This document shows positions 27,124-37,081 of a stretch of 64,000 bases of DNA, piece by piece. Location of the stretch: assembly GCF_003852235.1 (NCBI RefSeq), contig NZ_CP027732.1, positions 5,642,001 to 5,706,000 of the forward strand, read 5' to 3'. Numbering within the stretch: the first letter of the stretch is position 1; every line of letters starts with the position of its first letter. This DNA comes from Pseudomonas sp. R4-35-07 (GTDB taxonomy: Bacteria > Pseudomonadota > Gammaproteobacteria > Pseudomonadales > Pseudomonadaceae). The notes below the pieces were generated by a model, which did no database searches, was not told the DNA's origin, and was given only the letters and a program-made list of their open reading frames with translations. A program made the position numbers and the translations under genes.

Positions 27124-27186
27124 ATGTTTCAATATATTTGACATAACGGCGGCAAACGCCCTTGCGATGTTCATTTTAATAAACAT
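27124..27186. promoter_or_regulatory. Two PuuR/PauR-like palindromic boxes between pauC and the cupin gene
   Basis: Box 1, ATGT-TTCAATATATTTG-ACAT (27124-27144), and box 2, ATGTTCATTTTAATAAACAT (27167-27186), both run ATGT...ACAT with AT-rich centres. From memory, E. coli PuuR binds sites such as ATGGACAATATATTGACCAT and TGTTCATTATATTTT, which these resemble. A PauR-like gene is in the window. Box 2 is a 20-bp palindrome with one mismatched pair. Confidence 0.5.
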
Positions 27187-27228
27187 AGACTTTGAGCTTT
27201 CCAACCGCAGGCCCGACGGGATAAGCCC

Positions 27229-27591
27229 ATGAGCATCCAGGACATCGTTGATTTCAGCCAAGCCAACACCGCCCCCGAACGCTATCGCCCTGCCCCCGAA
27301 AAAATCCTCAAGGGCGATCCCGAACAGACGATCTACAACCACTACAACAGCCCATGTGGACAAATGAACGCGGGTGTCTGGGAAGGCGATGTCGGGCAGT
27401 GGACAGTCAATTACACCGAACATGAATACTGCGAGATCGTGCAGGGGGTGTCTGTGCTGCGCGATGCCGAGGGGAACGCCAAAACCTTGCGCGCCGGCGA
27501 CCGCTTCGTGATCCCTGCCGGCTTCAGCGGCACCTGGGAAGTGCTGCAAGCGTGCCGCAAGATCTATGTGGTGTTCGAACAGAAAGACTGA
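27229..27591 (+). CDS. Cupin-domain protein (DUF861 type)
   Basis: A 120-residue single cupin of the Cupin_3/DUF861 type (YTEHEYCEIVQG at about 64-75, then LRAGDRFVIPAGFSGTWEV). It is divergent from the pauC-like gene and shares its regulatory region, so it may belong to the same regulon. P. aeruginosa has a similar gene at this spot. The role is unknown; related cupins include ureidoglycine aminohydrolase-like and sugar-binding proteins. Confidence 0.85.
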   Translation: MSIQDIVDFSQANTAPERYRPAPEKILKGDPEQTIYNHYNSPCGQMNAGVWEGDVGQWTVNYTEHEYCEIVQGVSVLRDAEGNAKTLRAGDRFVIPAGFSGTWEVLQACRKIYVVFEQKD

Positions 27592-27600
27592 TCAGTGAAC

Positions 27601-27655
27601 AGCGGGACGCGGAGCGCCCGAGGCGGCGTTACCACGCAGAGCGTGGGAACGATCA
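27601..27655. repeat. Second-family REP element, copy A
   Basis: GGGACGCGGAGCGCCC and CCACGCAGAGCGTGGGAACG, followed by GATCA, form two short hairpins. The same units occur at 51648-51735. The family is distinct from the GTGGGAGGGGGC REPIN. It sits just after the cupin gene. Confidence 0.75.
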
Positions 27656-27663
27656 TCACAGGC

Positions 27664-27700
27664 AAAAAAAAGCCCGTATCGTGAGATACGGGCTTTTTTT
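27664..27700. terminator. Bidirectional terminator between the cupin gene and rpmG
   Basis: Stem GCCCGTATC / GATACGGGC with loop GTGA, flanked by an A run on the left and seven T on the right. It can end both the cupin transcript and the rpmB-rpmG transcript. Confidence 0.93.
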
Positions 27701-27718
27701 CACAAGGAAGGAAATCAA

Positions 27719-27874
27719 TTACTTGATTTTGCCTTCTTTGTAGATCACGTGCTTGCGAACGCGCGGGTCGAACATTTTCTTTTCGAGCTTGTCCGGGGTA
27801 GTACGCTTGTTCTTGTCGGTAGTGTAGAAGTGACCAGTACCGGCGCTAGAGATCATTCGAATCAATTCACGCAT
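27719..27874 (-). CDS. rpmG: 50S ribosomal protein L33
   Basis: A 51-residue protein starting [19 protein letters not shown] and ending YKEGKIK, the usual proteobacterial L33. It lacks the CxxC zinc pair, so it is the zinc-independent C- type. It lies 11 bases after rpmB on the same strand, the usual rpmB-rpmG pair, and ends before a strong terminator. Confidence 0.97.
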   Translation of the reverse strand: MRELIRMISSAGTGHFYTTDKNKRTTPDKLEKKMFDPRVRKHVIYKEGKIK

Positions 27875-27885
27875 GATAGAGCTCC

Positions 27886-28119
27886 TTAGATCTTGCCGGC
27901 GGCGCGGATTTCGGCCAGCACGACAGTGATGCCACGCTTGTCGATGATACGCATGCCTTTGGCAGATACACGCAGGCGAACAAAACGTTTCTCTTCTTCA
28001 ACCCAGAAGCGGTGATGCTGCAGGTTCGGCAGGAAACGACGACGGGTTTTGTTATTTGCGTGGGAAATGTTATTCCCAGTCACCGGACCCTTACCGGTAA
28101 CTTGACAGACTCTCGACAT
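27886..28119 (-). CDS. rpmB: 50S ribosomal protein L28
   Basis: A 77-residue basic protein, starting [17 protein letters not shown] and containing [14 protein letters not shown], the standard L28 sequence. The single Cys shows the zinc-free form. It is first in the rpmB-rpmG operon; a promoter TTGTTG-N17-TATAAA lies about 150 bases upstream. Confidence 0.97.
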   Translation of the reverse strand: MSRVCQVTGKGPVTGNNISHANNKTRRRFLPNLQHHRFWVEEEKRFVRLRVSAKGMRIIDKRGITVVLAEIRAAGKI

Positions 28120-28267
28120 GCCTCAGCCCTCTAAAACCACATGCCCAACCCGGCATGGGTTGGCCGCTTAATCTCTCAGTCATTTGGCGCCAGGCGCCGC
28201 GTTTCTTTAGGGTCTTACCGGCTACACCTACAAGCGAAGGAACCGGGCCCCTAGAAAAGAGCGCTGC

Positions 28268-28296
28268 TTTATACCAGAAAGACCCAGATGCAACAA
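28268..28296 (-). promoter_or_regulatory. Likely sigma-70 promoter of rpmB-rpmG
   Basis: On the minus strand, -35 TTGTTG (28296-28291) and -10 TATAAA (28273-28268) are 17 bases apart. They lie in the 458-base gap 28120-28577. The rest of that gap, up to the ABC solute-binding gene, shows no frame or hairpin I can name. Confidence 0.6.
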
Positions 28297-28577
28297 CAGC
28301 GAGTGTGTTTTTACCTGGGTAAATCTCGGCTATTGGCGCCTGAACCGTTGCCAGGAGGGGCCGCTACAACAGCCGACCGCTCGTCGCACAGAATGATTTT
28401 CAGCGCCCGCAAGTACTCGGACCTGCAAGGTGAAACGCGCTGAGGCGCCATCAAAACAGCATTTGAGCCAAAAGCACAGGCAAAAATAGGCTAGTCATTT
28501 AACCAACAGGCCACTACGGTAGGCCTTTTCCAGACTGCACTCGCAGATGGGCCTTCGATTTGCACAGGAAACCTAAT

Positions 28578-30173
28578 ATGCGCCTCGCTGCCCTACCGCT
28601 ATTGCTAGCCCCCCTCTTAATCGCGCCGACGATGGCCGTTGCCGCCACCAATCTGAGCGTTTGCACCGAGGCCAGCCCCGAAGGGTTCGACGTGGTGCAG
28701 TACAACTCGTTGACCACCACCAACGCCTCGGCGGATGTGCTGATGAACCGTCTGGTGGACTACGACGCAACCGGCGCAAAACTGGTGCCGAGTCTGGCGG
28801 ACAGTTGGGACGTCTCGCCAGACGGCCTGACGTACACCTTCAAGCTGCACCCGAACGTGAAATTCCATCGCACCGAGTATTTCACCCCGAGCCGTACCCT
28901 GACCGCCGAAGATGTGCGCTTCAGCTTCGAACGCATGCTCGACCCAGCCAACCCGTGGCACAAGATCGCCCAGAGCGGCTTTCCTCACGCGCAATCCCTG
29001 CAATTACCCACGCTGATCAAGAAGATCGACGCACTCGACCCGCTGACCGTGCGCTTCACCCTCGATCACGCCGATTCCACGTTTCTTGCCGCACTGAGCA
29101 TGGGCTTTGCCTCGATCTACCCGGCCGAATATGCCGACAAACTGCTCAAGGCCGGCACCCCGGAAAAACTCAACAGCCAGCCCATTGGCACCGGGCCCTT
29201 CGTTTTTGTGCGATTCCAGAAGGATGCGGTGGTGCGCTACAAGGCCAACCCGGACTACTTCGCCGGCAAACCGACGGTGGACAACCTGATCTTCGCGATC
29301 ACGCCGGATGCCAATGTGCGACTGCAGAAACTGCGTCGCGATGAATGCCAGATCGCCCTGTCGCCCAAACCCCTGGATATGGGCGAGGCCGAAAAAGACC
29401 CAGCCCTGAAGGTGGAAAAAACCGCAGCTTTCATGACCGCGTTCGTCGCCATCAACAGCCAGCATCCGCCGCTGGACAAGCCCGAAGTACGCCAGGCGAT
29501 CAACTTGGCCTTCGACAAAGGCAGCTACCTCAAGGCCGTCTTCGAAGGCACCGCCGAAGCGGCCAACGGTGTTTACCCACCCAATACCTGGAGCTACGCC
29601 AAGGAGCTGTCGGGTTACCCACAGGACCTGGCCAAAGCCAAGGCGCTGCTCAACCGCGCCGGCCTCAAGGATGGCTTCAAGACCACTATCTGGACCCGCC
29701 CTACCGGCAGCCTGTTGAACCCCAACCCAAATCTTGGCGCTCAACTGTTGCAGGCCGACCTGGCCAAGGTCGGCATCCAGGCCGACATCCGTGTGATCGA
29801 ATGGGGCGAGTTGATTCGCCGCGCCAAAGCCGGCGAGCATGACCTGCTCTTCATGGGCTGGGCCGGTGACAATGGCGACCCGGATAACTTCCTCACCCCG
29901 CAATTTTCCTGCGCGGCAGTCAAGTCCGGCACCAACTTCGCCCGCTACTGCGACCCTGCGCTGGACAAGCTGATCAGCGCTGGCAAGACCACCAGCGAAC
30001 AAGGCGTGCGCAGCAAGCTCTACCAGCAGGCGCAGGCGCAGATCCAGCAGCAGGCCCTGTGGTTGCCCTTGGCGCACCCCATGGCGTTTGCCCTGACACG
30101 CAAAAATGTCGACGGCTATCAGGTGAGCCCGTTTGGTCGCCAGGATTATTCCAAAGTAAGCGTCAAGCCTTAA
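28578..30173 (+). CDS. Periplasmic peptide-binding protein of an ABC transporter, DppA-like
   Basis: A 531-residue SBP_bac_5 (cluster C) solute-binding protein. The signal peptide is residues 1-23 (LLLAPLLIAPTMAVAA). The mature part opens NLSVCTEASPEGFDVVQYN, contains DSWDVSPDGLTYTFKLHPNVKFH (split over about 80-103), and keeps the Cys pairs seen in DppA (RRDECQIAL; FSCAAVKSGTNFARYCDP). It would bind di- or oligopeptides. No permease or ATPase gene is adjacent, so it is an orphan binding protein serving a transporter elsewhere, as with several Pseudomonas dppA paralogues. The start follows AGGAAACC. Confidence 0.9.
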   Translation: MRLAALPLLLAPLLIAPTMAVAATNLSVCTEASPEGFDVVQYNSLTTTNASADVLMNRLVDYDATGAKLVPSLADSWDVSPDGLTYTFKLHPNVKFHRTEYFTPSRTLTAEDVRFSFERMLDPANPWHKIAQSGFPHAQSLQLPTLIKKIDALDPLTVRFTLDHADSTFLAALSMGFASIYPAEYADKLLKAGTPEKLNSQPIGTGPFVFVRFQKDAVVRYKANPDYFAGKPTVDNLIFAITPDANVRLQKLRRDECQIALSPKPLDMGEAEKDPALKVEKTAAFMTAFVAINSQHPPLDKPEVRQAINLAFDKGSYLKAVFEGTAEAANGVYPPNTWSYAKELSGYPQDLAKAKALLNRAGLKDGFKTTIWTRPTGSLLNPNPNLGAQLLQADLAKVGIQADIRVIEWGELIRRAKAGEHDLLFMGWAGDNGDPDNFLTPQFSCAAVKSGTNFARYCDPALDKLISAGKTTSEQGVRSKLYQQAQAQIQQQALWLPLAHPMAFALTRKNVDGYQVSPFGRQDYSKVSVKP

Positions 30174-30229
30174 GCTGCAAGCTGCAAGCTGCAAGCCCGC
30201 TTGTGGCTTGCAGCTTCAAACTTGCAGCT
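30172..30229. terminator. AAGCTGC-rich hairpin between convergent genes
   Basis: Three tandem GCTGCAA units (30174-30194) are followed by GGCTTGCAGCTTCAAACTTGCAGCT, so several overlapping stems can form (AGCTGCAAG with CTTGCAGCT). It lies in the 60-base gap between the solute-binding gene and radC and probably serves as a transcript end. No T tract is evident. Confidence 0.55.
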
Positions 30230-30233
30230 GTCC

Positions 30234-30908
30234 TCACATCCATCCATATTCCGCCATCGACAACGGATCACCATCACCCACGATGATGTGATCCAGCACC
30301 CGCACGTCCACCATTTCCAAGGCCTTCTGGAGAACTTTGGTCAACTTTCGATCAGCGGCGCTTGGATCCGCGCTTCCCGAAGGATGGTTGTGGCACAGGA
30401 TCAATGCCGCCGCGTTGTACGCCAGCGCGCGCTTGACCACTTGCCGGGGATAGACCACAGCCGTATCGATAGTGCCGTGGGACAGCGCTTCGAAACCCAG
30501 CACTCGATGTTTGGAGTCGAGAAACAGGCAGCCAAACACCTCGTGAGTTTCATGACGCAGCAGCGCCTTGAGGTATTCGCGCACGGCCAGCGGACTCTCC
30601 AGCACCGAATCGTTGCGCAGGCGCTCGGCCATATGGCGCCGGGACATTTCCAGTACCGCCTGCAACTGGGCAAACTTCGCCGGCCCCAGGCCCAACTGCT
30701 GATTGAACAGCGTCTGGCTGGCTTCCAGCAGCGGGCGCAGGCCGCCGAATTGCGCCAATAAATGGCGCGCCAGGTCCACCGCACTCCTGCCAGACACTCC
30801 GGTGCGCAGGAAGATCGCCAGCAATTCGGCATCGGACAGACTGGCCGCGCCCCACTCCAAAAGCTTCTCTCGCGGCCGCTCGGCAGCAGGCCAATCGCGA
30901 ATACTCAT
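30234..30908 (-). CDS. radC: RadC/MPN(+) JAB-domain protein
   Basis: A 224-residue RadC protein. A helix-hairpin-helix-like N-terminal region ([13 protein letters not shown]...ARHLLAQFG) precedes the JAB metal site [14 protein letters not shown] near residue 170-183. Start chosen at [17 protein letters not shown], where similarity begins; the frame is open 68 codons farther. The historical repair role of RadC is disputed, and its biochemical function is not settled. It is divergent from coaBC. Confidence 0.92.
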   Translation of the reverse strand: MSIRDWPAAERPREKLLEWGAASLSDAELLAIFLRTGVSGRSAVDLARHLLAQFGGLRPLLEASQTLFNQQLGLGPAKFAQLQAVLEMSRRHMAERLRNDSVLESPLAVREYLKALLRHETHEVFGCLFLDSKHRVLGFEALSHGTIDTAVVYPRQVVKRALAYNAAALILCHNHPSGSADPSAADRKLTKVLQKALEMVDVRVLDHIIVGDGDPLSMAEYGWM

Positions 30909-31062
30909 CCCGCCTCCTCTCCATGATGTACGCCGCATGCGCCGCTGTTGCCAGACGGACGCTGTGTTATCGTAGGCCCTCTTTTTTGCATGCGATTTCA
31001 CCTGGGGAGGGGTCATCGCAGGCGTCACTGAACTGGCTTCACTGAACTGGAAAGGCAAACCA

Positions 31063-32271
31063 ATGCAGCGTCTGTATCGGAAACGCATCGTTCTCGGCGT
31101 CGGCGGCGGCATTGCCGCCTACAAGAGCGCAGAGCTGGTTCGCAGGCTCCTGGACCAAGGCGCCGAAGTGCGCGTGGTCATGACCCGTGGTGGCAGTGAG
31201 TTCATCACCCCGCTGACCATGCAGGCCTTGTCCGGCCACCCGGTTCACCTGGATCTGCTGGACCCGGCGGCCGAAGCCGCCATGGGCCATATCGAACTGG
31301 CCAAATGGGCCGACCTGGTCCTGATCGCGCCGGCTACCGCCGACCTGATCGCGCGCCTGGCCCAGGGCATCGCCGATGACCTGCTGACCACCCTGGTACT
31401 GGCCACCGACGCCACCGTCGCCATCGCCCCGGCGATGAACCAGGCCATGTGGCGCGACCCGGCCACCCAGGCCAACACCCAGCTTCTGCAAAGCCGTGGC
31501 CTCAAGGTCTTCGGCCCGGCGTCCGGCAGCCAGGCCTGCGGCGACGTCGGCATGGGCCGCATGCTCGAAGCCACCGACCTGGCGCTGTGCGCTGCCGAGT
31601 GCTTCCAGCACCTGGCCCTGACCGGCAAACACGTACTGATCACCGCTGGCCCGACCCAGGAAAACATCGACCCGGTGCGCTACATCACCAACCATAGCTC
31701 AGGAAAAATGGGCTTTGCCCTGGCTGAAGCTGCGGTTGAGGCAGGCGCACGGGTCACCCTGATCACCGGCCCGGTGCATTTGCCAACGCCTGATCGTGTG
31801 ACGCGAATCGACGTAGTCAGCGCCAGGGACATGCTGGCGGCCTGTGAGGCTGCCATTCCGTGCGACCTGTTCATCGCCTCGGCAGCGGTTGCAGACTACC
31901 GACCGGAAGTCGTTGCGCCGCAAAAGCTCAAGAAAGACCCTACAAGCGGTGATGGCCTGCTCCTGCAAATGGTGCGCAACCCGGACATCCTGGCCACCAT
32001 CGCCACCCGTCCGGATCGTCCGTTCAGCGTCGGTTTCGCCGCCGAGACCGAACATTTGCTGGACTACGCCGCACGCAAATTGAAAGACAAAAACCTCGAT
32101 CTGATCGTTGCCAATGATGTCGCCAACCCGAGCATCGGCTTCAACAGCGAGGAAAATGCCATCAGCGTGATCGACCGCGAGTTGCACGCCACCGTTTTCG
32201 CCCAGACCAGCAAGGGCAAGATTGCCCGCCAACTGATCTCTTTTATCGCCCAACGGCTGAACCAGGTTTAA
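31063..32271 (+). CDS. coaBC: Bifunctional phosphopantothenoylcysteine decarboxylase/synthetase CoaBC
   Basis: A 402-residue fusion for two steps of coenzyme A synthesis. The N-terminal CoaC flavoprotein domain (1-185) has [14 protein letters not shown], the PAMNQAMW motif and the Cys motif [10 protein letters not shown]. The C-terminal CoaB domain (about 190-400) has [22 protein letters not shown] and AAVADYRP. The stop overlaps the first dut ATG (TAATG), so the two genes are co-translated. Confidence 0.97.
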   Translation: MQRLYRKRIVLGVGGGIAAYKSAELVRRLLDQGAEVRVVMTRGGSEFITPLTMQALSGHPVHLDLLDPAAEAAMGHIELAKWADLVLIAPATADLIARLAQGIADDLLTTLVLATDATVAIAPAMNQAMWRDPATQANTQLLQSRGLKVFGPASGSQACGDVGMGRMLEATDLALCAAECFQHLALTGKHVLITAGPTQENIDPVRYITNHSSGKMGFALAEAAVEAGARVTLITGPVHLPTPDRVTRIDVVSARDMLAACEAAIPCDLFIASAAVADYRPEVVAPQKLKKDPTSGDGLLLQMVRNPDILATIATRPDRPFSVGFAAETEHLLDYAARKLKDKNLDLIVANDVANPSIGFNSEENAISVIDRELHATVFAQTSKGKIARQLISFIAQRLNQV

Positions 32272-32276
32272 TGTCC

Positions 32277-32732
32277 ATGCACGCTTTGCAAGCCAAGATC
32301 CTCGACCCCCGCATCGGTAGCGAATTTCCACTGCCGGCCTACGCTACCCCAGGCTCCGCTGGCCTGGACCTGCGCGCCATGCTCAAGCAAGACACCGTGC
32401 TCGAGCCGGGCCAGACCCTGCTGATCCCCACCGGCCTGTCGATCTACGTCGGCGACCCAGGCCTGGCAGCCCTGATCCTGCCGCGCTCGGGCCTGGGTCA
32501 CAAACACGGCATCGTGCTGGGCAATCTGGTGGGCCTGATCGACTCCGACTACCAGGGTGAGTTGATGGTCTCGTGCTGGAACCGTGGCCAGACCGCGTTC
32601 AACATTGCTGTCGGCGAGCGTATTGCCCAACTGGTGCTGGTGCCGGTGGTACAGGCACATTTCGAACTGGTGCAGGAATTCGACGAAACCCAACGCGGCG
32701 CCGGCGGTTTCGGGCATTCCGGCAGCCACTGA
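32277..32732 (+). CDS. dut: Deoxyuridine triphosphatase
   Basis: A 151-residue trimeric dUTPase that makes dUMP for thymidylate and keeps uracil out of DNA. Motifs: [16 protein letters not shown] [13 protein letters not shown] (motif 1), [10 protein letters not shown] (motif 2), [11 protein letters not shown] with the catalytic Asp (motif 3), and the C-terminal P-loop-like [10 protein letters not shown] (motif 5). Two ATGs are possible (32271 and 32277); [10 protein letters not shown] is the common family start. Linked to coaBC. Confidence 0.96.
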   Translation: MHALQAKILDPRIGSEFPLPAYATPGSAGLDLRAMLKQDTVLEPGQTLLIPTGLSIYVGDPGLAALILPRSGLGHKHGIVLGNLVGLIDSDYQGELMVSCWNRGQTAFNIAVGERIAQLVLVPVVQAHFELVQEFDETQRGAGGFGHSGSH

Positions 32733-32995
32733 CTAAGCTGAACCTGGCCGGATGCGATTGTCCGGCCAGACGCCACCGCCCGGCTATTCAGGATGAAGAA
32801 TACGCACACGGCATCAGCGATTTTTCTACAATAAAATCAAAGAATTACGTACAAATAAGCACGCCGCCGAAGCGCCGATGGCACTTTTACACCACGAACT
32901 CTCTGCCGAAAACGCCGTCATACCCTTCAGTTTGAGCCTGCCGGCCAGCCACACCAGGCCAGCCTTGCCCCCTTTCAGATGGAGTTCTTCCCGCG

Positions 32996-34393
32996 ATGAG
33001 TACCGCAGCCCGTGTAGCCCCGACTTTTCCCGACAGCATCTTTCGTGCCTACGACATTCGTGGCGTGGTGCCCAAAACCCTGACCGCCGAAACCGCCTAC
33101 TGGATCGGCCGCGCCATCGGCGCGCAGAGCCTGGCCCAGGGCGAGCCGAATGTTTCGGTGGGCCGTGACGGCCGCCTGTCCGGCCCGGAGCTGGTGGAGC
33201 AACTGATCCAGGGCCTGGCAGACAGCGGTTGCCATGTCAGCGACGTCGGGCTGGTGCCCACGCCTGCGCTGTACTACGCCGCCAACGTGCTGGCCGGCAA
33301 ATCCGGCGTCATGCTTACCGGCAGCCACAACCCGTCGGACTACAACGGTTTCAAGATCGTGATCGCCGGCGATACCCTCGCCAACGAACAGATCCAGGCC
33401 CTGCACACGCGCCTGAAAACCAACGACCTGACCAGCGGCACCGGTAGCATCACCAAGGTCGACATCCTGCAGCGCTACTCCGACGAAATCACCCGCGACG
33501 TCAAGCTCGACCGCCGCCTGAAAGTGGTGGTGGACTGCGGCAACGGCGCGGCTGGCGTGATCGCCCCGCAATTGCTCGAAGCCCTGAACTGTGAAGTGAT
33601 CCCGCTGTTCTGCGACGTCGACGGCAACTTCCCCAACCATCACCCGGACCCAGGCAAGCCTGAAAACCTGGTGGACCTGATCGCCAAGGTCAAGGAAGTG
33701 GGCGCCGACGTGGGCCTGGCCTTCGACGGCGACGGCGACCGTGTAGGGGTGGTGACCGAAACCGGCGAGATCGTGTACCCGGACCGCCTGTTAATGCTGT
33801 TTGCCCGTGACGTGGTGGCGCGCAATGCCAACGCCGAAATCATCTTCGACGTTAAGTGCACCCGCCGCCTCACGCCGCTGATCAAGGAATACGGCGGCCG
33901 CCCGCTGATGTGGAAGACCGGACATTCGTTGATCAAAAAGAAAATGAAGGAAACCGGCGCCTTGCTGGCCGGCGAAATGAGCGGTCACGTGTTCTTCAAG
34001 GAGCGCTGGTTCGGTTTCGACGACGGCATTTACAGCGCTGCGCGCCTGCTGGAGATCCTCAGCAAGGAAAAATCCACAGCGCAAGAGCTGTTTCAGACCT
34101 TCCCCAACGATATTTCTACGCCAGAGATCAATATCCATGTGACCGAGGAGAGCAAATTCAGCATCATTGACGCACTGCACGATGCGCAATGGGGTGAAGG
34201 CGCCAACCTGACCACCATTGATGGTGTGCGAGTCGATTACGCCAAAGGCTGGGGCCTGGTTCGCGCGTCCAACACCACGCCGGTGCTGGTGCTGCGCTTC
34301 GAGGCGGATACCGAGGCTGAGTTGCAGCGCATCAAGGACGTCTTCCACGTCCAGTTGAAACGTGTTGCCCCTGATCTCCAATTACCGTTCTGA
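32996..34393 (+). CDS. algC: Phosphomannomutase/phosphoglucomutase AlgC
   Basis: A 465-residue alpha-D-phosphohexomutase. The phosphoserine loop TGSHNPSDYNG is near residue 108, the metal loop DGDGDRVG near 243, and the sugar-binding GEMSGHVFF near 325. AlgC supplies mannose 1-phosphate and glucose 1-phosphate for alginate, LPS core and other polysaccharides. This is the catalytic form; no long N-terminal extension is joined. The 263 bases between dut and algC hold the promoter and no readable gene. argB follows after 19 bases. Confidence 0.95.
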   Translation: MSTAARVAPTFPDSIFRAYDIRGVVPKTLTAETAYWIGRAIGAQSLAQGEPNVSVGRDGRLSGPELVEQLIQGLADSGCHVSDVGLVPTPALYYAANVLAGKSGVMLTGSHNPSDYNGFKIVIAGDTLANEQIQALHTRLKTNDLTSGTGSITKVDILQRYSDEITRDVKLDRRLKVVVDCGNGAAGVIAPQLLEALNCEVIPLFCDVDGNFPNHHPDPGKPENLVDLIAKVKEVGADVGLAFDGDGDRVGVVTETGEIVYPDRLLMLFARDVVARNANAEIIFDVKCTRRLTPLIKEYGGRPLMWKTGHSLIKKKMKETGALLAGEMSGHVFFKERWFGFDDGIYSAARLLEILSKEKSTAQELFQTFPNDISTPEINIHVTEESKFSIIDALHDAQWGEGANLTTIDGVRVDYAKGWGLVRASNTTPVLVLRFEADTEAELQRIKDVFHVQLKRVAPDLQLPF

Positions 34394-34412
34394 TTTTTTA
34401 CCGGAGCCCTGA

Positions 34413-35318
<906 letters not shown>

Positions 35319-35330
35319 GTTCCAGAAAAC

Positions 35331-35369
35331 AAAAGGCCCCGCTCAATCTGATTGAGCGGGGCCTTTTTT
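35331..35369 (+). terminator. Rho-independent terminator of algC-argB
   Basis: A 13-bp stem GGCCCCGCTCAAT / ATTGAGCGGGGCC with loop CTG, followed by TTTTTT. Confidence 0.96.
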
Positions 35370-35398
35370 GCACAGATCTTGAAAACACCGAAGATCAA

Positions 35399-35489
35399 AT
35401 GTGGGAGGGGGCTTGCCCCCGATAGCAGCGGGTCTGTGCTGAATTAATCAACTGATACACCGCCATCGGGGGCAAGCCCCCTCCCACAT
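35399..35489. repeat. REPIN copy 6
   Basis: Consensus arms ATGTGGGAGGGGGC and CCCCCTCCCACAT with the spacer motif ACTGATACACCGCCATC. It lies after the argB terminator and before the convergent pyrE gene. Confidence 0.92.
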
Positions 35490-35516
35490 GAGCCCTCACC
35501 TGCATGAATATCTGTG

Positions 35517-36182
35517 TCAGACGCCAAACTGCTCGCGATACGCCTTAACTGCCGGCAAGTGCTGCTTGAGCTGCGGATCATCTTCCAGGAACTGCAACAC
35601 CTGGTTCAACGACACAATGCTCACCACCGGAATGCCGAAATCACGCTCCACTTCCTGGATCGCCGACAACTCGCCGTTGCCACGCTCCTGGCGGTTCAGC
35701 GCGATCAGCACGCCGGCCGCCTTGGCGCCGTCCTGGGAAGCGATGATCTGCATCACTTCGCGGATCGCGGTGCCGGCGGTGATCACATCGTCGATGATCA
35801 GCACATCGCCCGTCAGCGGCGCGCCCACCAGGCTGCCACCTTCGCCGTGGGCCTTGGCTTCCTTGCGGTTGAAGCACCACGGCAGGTCCTGCCCGTGATG
35901 TTCCGCCAGCGCCACCGCGGTAGCCGCAGCCAGGGGAATGCCCTTGTAGGCCGGGCCAAACAGTACGTCGAAGGAAATACCGCTTTCAACGATGGCCGCC
36001 GCGTAGAAACGCCCCAGTTGAGCCAGGGCCGAACCCGAGTTGAACAGGCCTGCATTGAAGAAATACGGGCTGGTGCGCCCGGACTTGAGGGTGAACTCAC
36101 CGAAGCGCAAAACCCCGCGATCGATGGCAAAACGAATGAAATCGCGTTGATACGCCTGCATGAAAAAAGCCTCAGATACCAC
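35517..36182 (-). CDS. pyrE: Orotate phosphoribosyltransferase
   Basis: A 221-residue phosphoribosyltransferase that makes OMP from orotate and PRPP in pyrimidine synthesis. The PRPP loop is [16 protein letters not shown] (about 119-134), and the start [13 protein letters not shown] is standard; the ATG five codons upstream (MVSEAFF) is also in frame, so the true start may be 36158. It is divergent from crc across a short region with a perfect palindrome. Confidence 0.96.
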   Translation of the reverse strand: MVSEAFFMQAYQRDFIRFAIDRGVLRFGEFTLKSGRTSPYFFNAGLFNSGSALAQLGRFYAAAIVESGISFDVLFGPAYKGIPLAAATAVALAEHHGQDLPWCFNRKEAKAHGEGGSLVGAPLTGDVLIIDDVITAGTAIREVMQIIASQDGAKAAGVLIALNRQERGNGELSAIQEVERDFGIPVVSIVSLNQVLQFLEDDPQLKQHLPAVKAYREQFGV

Positions 36183-36205
36183 GGATTTAGCTAATTAGGT
36201 AGACG

Positions 36206-36222
36206 GCGTGTATCATACACGC
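36206..36222. promoter_or_regulatory. Perfect palindrome between pyrE and crc
   Basis: GCGTGTAT-C-ATACACGC is an 8-bp perfect dyad in the 61-base gap between the divergent genes. It overlaps a TATCAT/ATGATA stretch that could be a -10 element for either gene, so a protein bound here could control both. No known consensus fits with certainty. Confidence 0.45.
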
Positions 36223-36243
36223 ACGCGATTTTTGGGGCCATTT

Positions 36244-37023
36244 ATGCGGATCATCAGTGTGAACGTTAATGGTATTCAGGCTGCAGTCGAGCGTGGTTTG
36301 CTCAGTTGGCTGCAAGCACAGAATGCCGACGTCATCTGCCTGCAGGACACCCGCGCCTCCGCCTTTGAACTGGACGACCCAGCCTTCCAACTGGATGGCT
36401 ACTTCCTTTATGCCTGCGATGCCGAAGTGCCCACCCAAGGTGGCGTGGCTTTGTACTCGCGGTTGCAACCCAAGGCGGTCATCAGCGGCCTCGGCTTCGA
36501 GACAGCCGACCGCTACGGGCGCTACCTGCAAGCCGATTTCGACAAGGTCAGCATCGCGACCTTGCTGCTTCCTTCGGGGCAGAACGGCGATGAAGACTTG
36601 AACCAGAAATTCAAGCTAATGGACGATTTCGCCCGTTATCTGGATAAACAGCGACGCAAACGTCGCGAGTACATTTATTGTGGCTCGCTGTACGTGGCGC
36701 AACAGAAGCTGGATATCAAGAACTGGCGCGACAGCCAGCAATCCCCTGGCTTCCTGGCGCCGGAACGGGCCTGGATGGACGAGATTGTCGGCAACATGGG
36801 CTATGTCGACGCCCTGCGCGAAGTCAGCCGCGAAGGCGACCAGTACAGCTGGTGGCCGGATAACGAACAGGCTGAAATGCTCAACCTGGGTTGGCGTTTC
36901 GACTACCAACTGCTGACCCCAGGTCTGCGCCGGTTCGTACGCAGTGCCCGCTTGCCGCGCCAGCCGCGCTTCTCGCAGCACGCACCACTGATCGTGGACT
37001 ACGACTGGACCTTGACCATCTGA
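36244..37023 (+). CDS. crc: Catabolite repression control protein Crc
   Basis: A 259-residue protein of the exonuclease III/AP endonuclease fold that has become a partner of Hfq: Crc and Hfq together block translation of mRNAs with A-rich sites while preferred carbon sources are present. It starts MRIISVNVNGIQAAVE; the place of the catalytic Glu is taken by LQDTRAS, and WWPDNEQAEMLNLGWRFDYQL near the C terminus is conserved in Crc. Length and neighbours (pyrE, rph) match other Pseudomonas. A bidirectional terminator follows. Confidence 0.96.
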   Translation: MRIISVNVNGIQAAVERGLLSWLQAQNADVICLQDTRASAFELDDPAFQLDGYFLYACDAEVPTQGGVALYSRLQPKAVISGLGFETADRYGRYLQADFDKVSIATLLLPSGQNGDEDLNQKFKLMDDFARYLDKQRRKRREYIYCGSLYVAQQKLDIKNWRDSQQSPGFLAPERAWMDEIVGNMGYVDALREVSREGDQYSWWPDNEQAEMLNLGWRFDYQLLTPGLRRFVRSARLPRQPRFSQHAPLIVDYDWTLTI

Positions 37024-37040
37024 GGTCTTTTTCCAGGCAC

Positions 37041-37070
37041 AAAAAAACCGACAGCGATGTCGGTTTTTTT
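37041..37070. terminator. Bidirectional terminator between crc and the DUF4870 gene
   Basis: Stem ACCGACA / TGTCGGT with loop GCGA, bounded by A7 on one side and T7 on the other. Confidence 0.95.
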
Positions 37071-37081
37071 GTGGATGGCTA

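Noticed and set aside
25332..27146. 604-codon plus-strand frame across pauC
   Set aside because: Shadow of the aldehyde dehydrogenase; it also runs through a REPIN and the end of the PLD-like gene.
28297..28577. Search for a small RNA or riboswitch upstream of the DppA-like gene
   Set aside because: No stable stem with T tract and no known riboswitch pattern; only short chance dyads.
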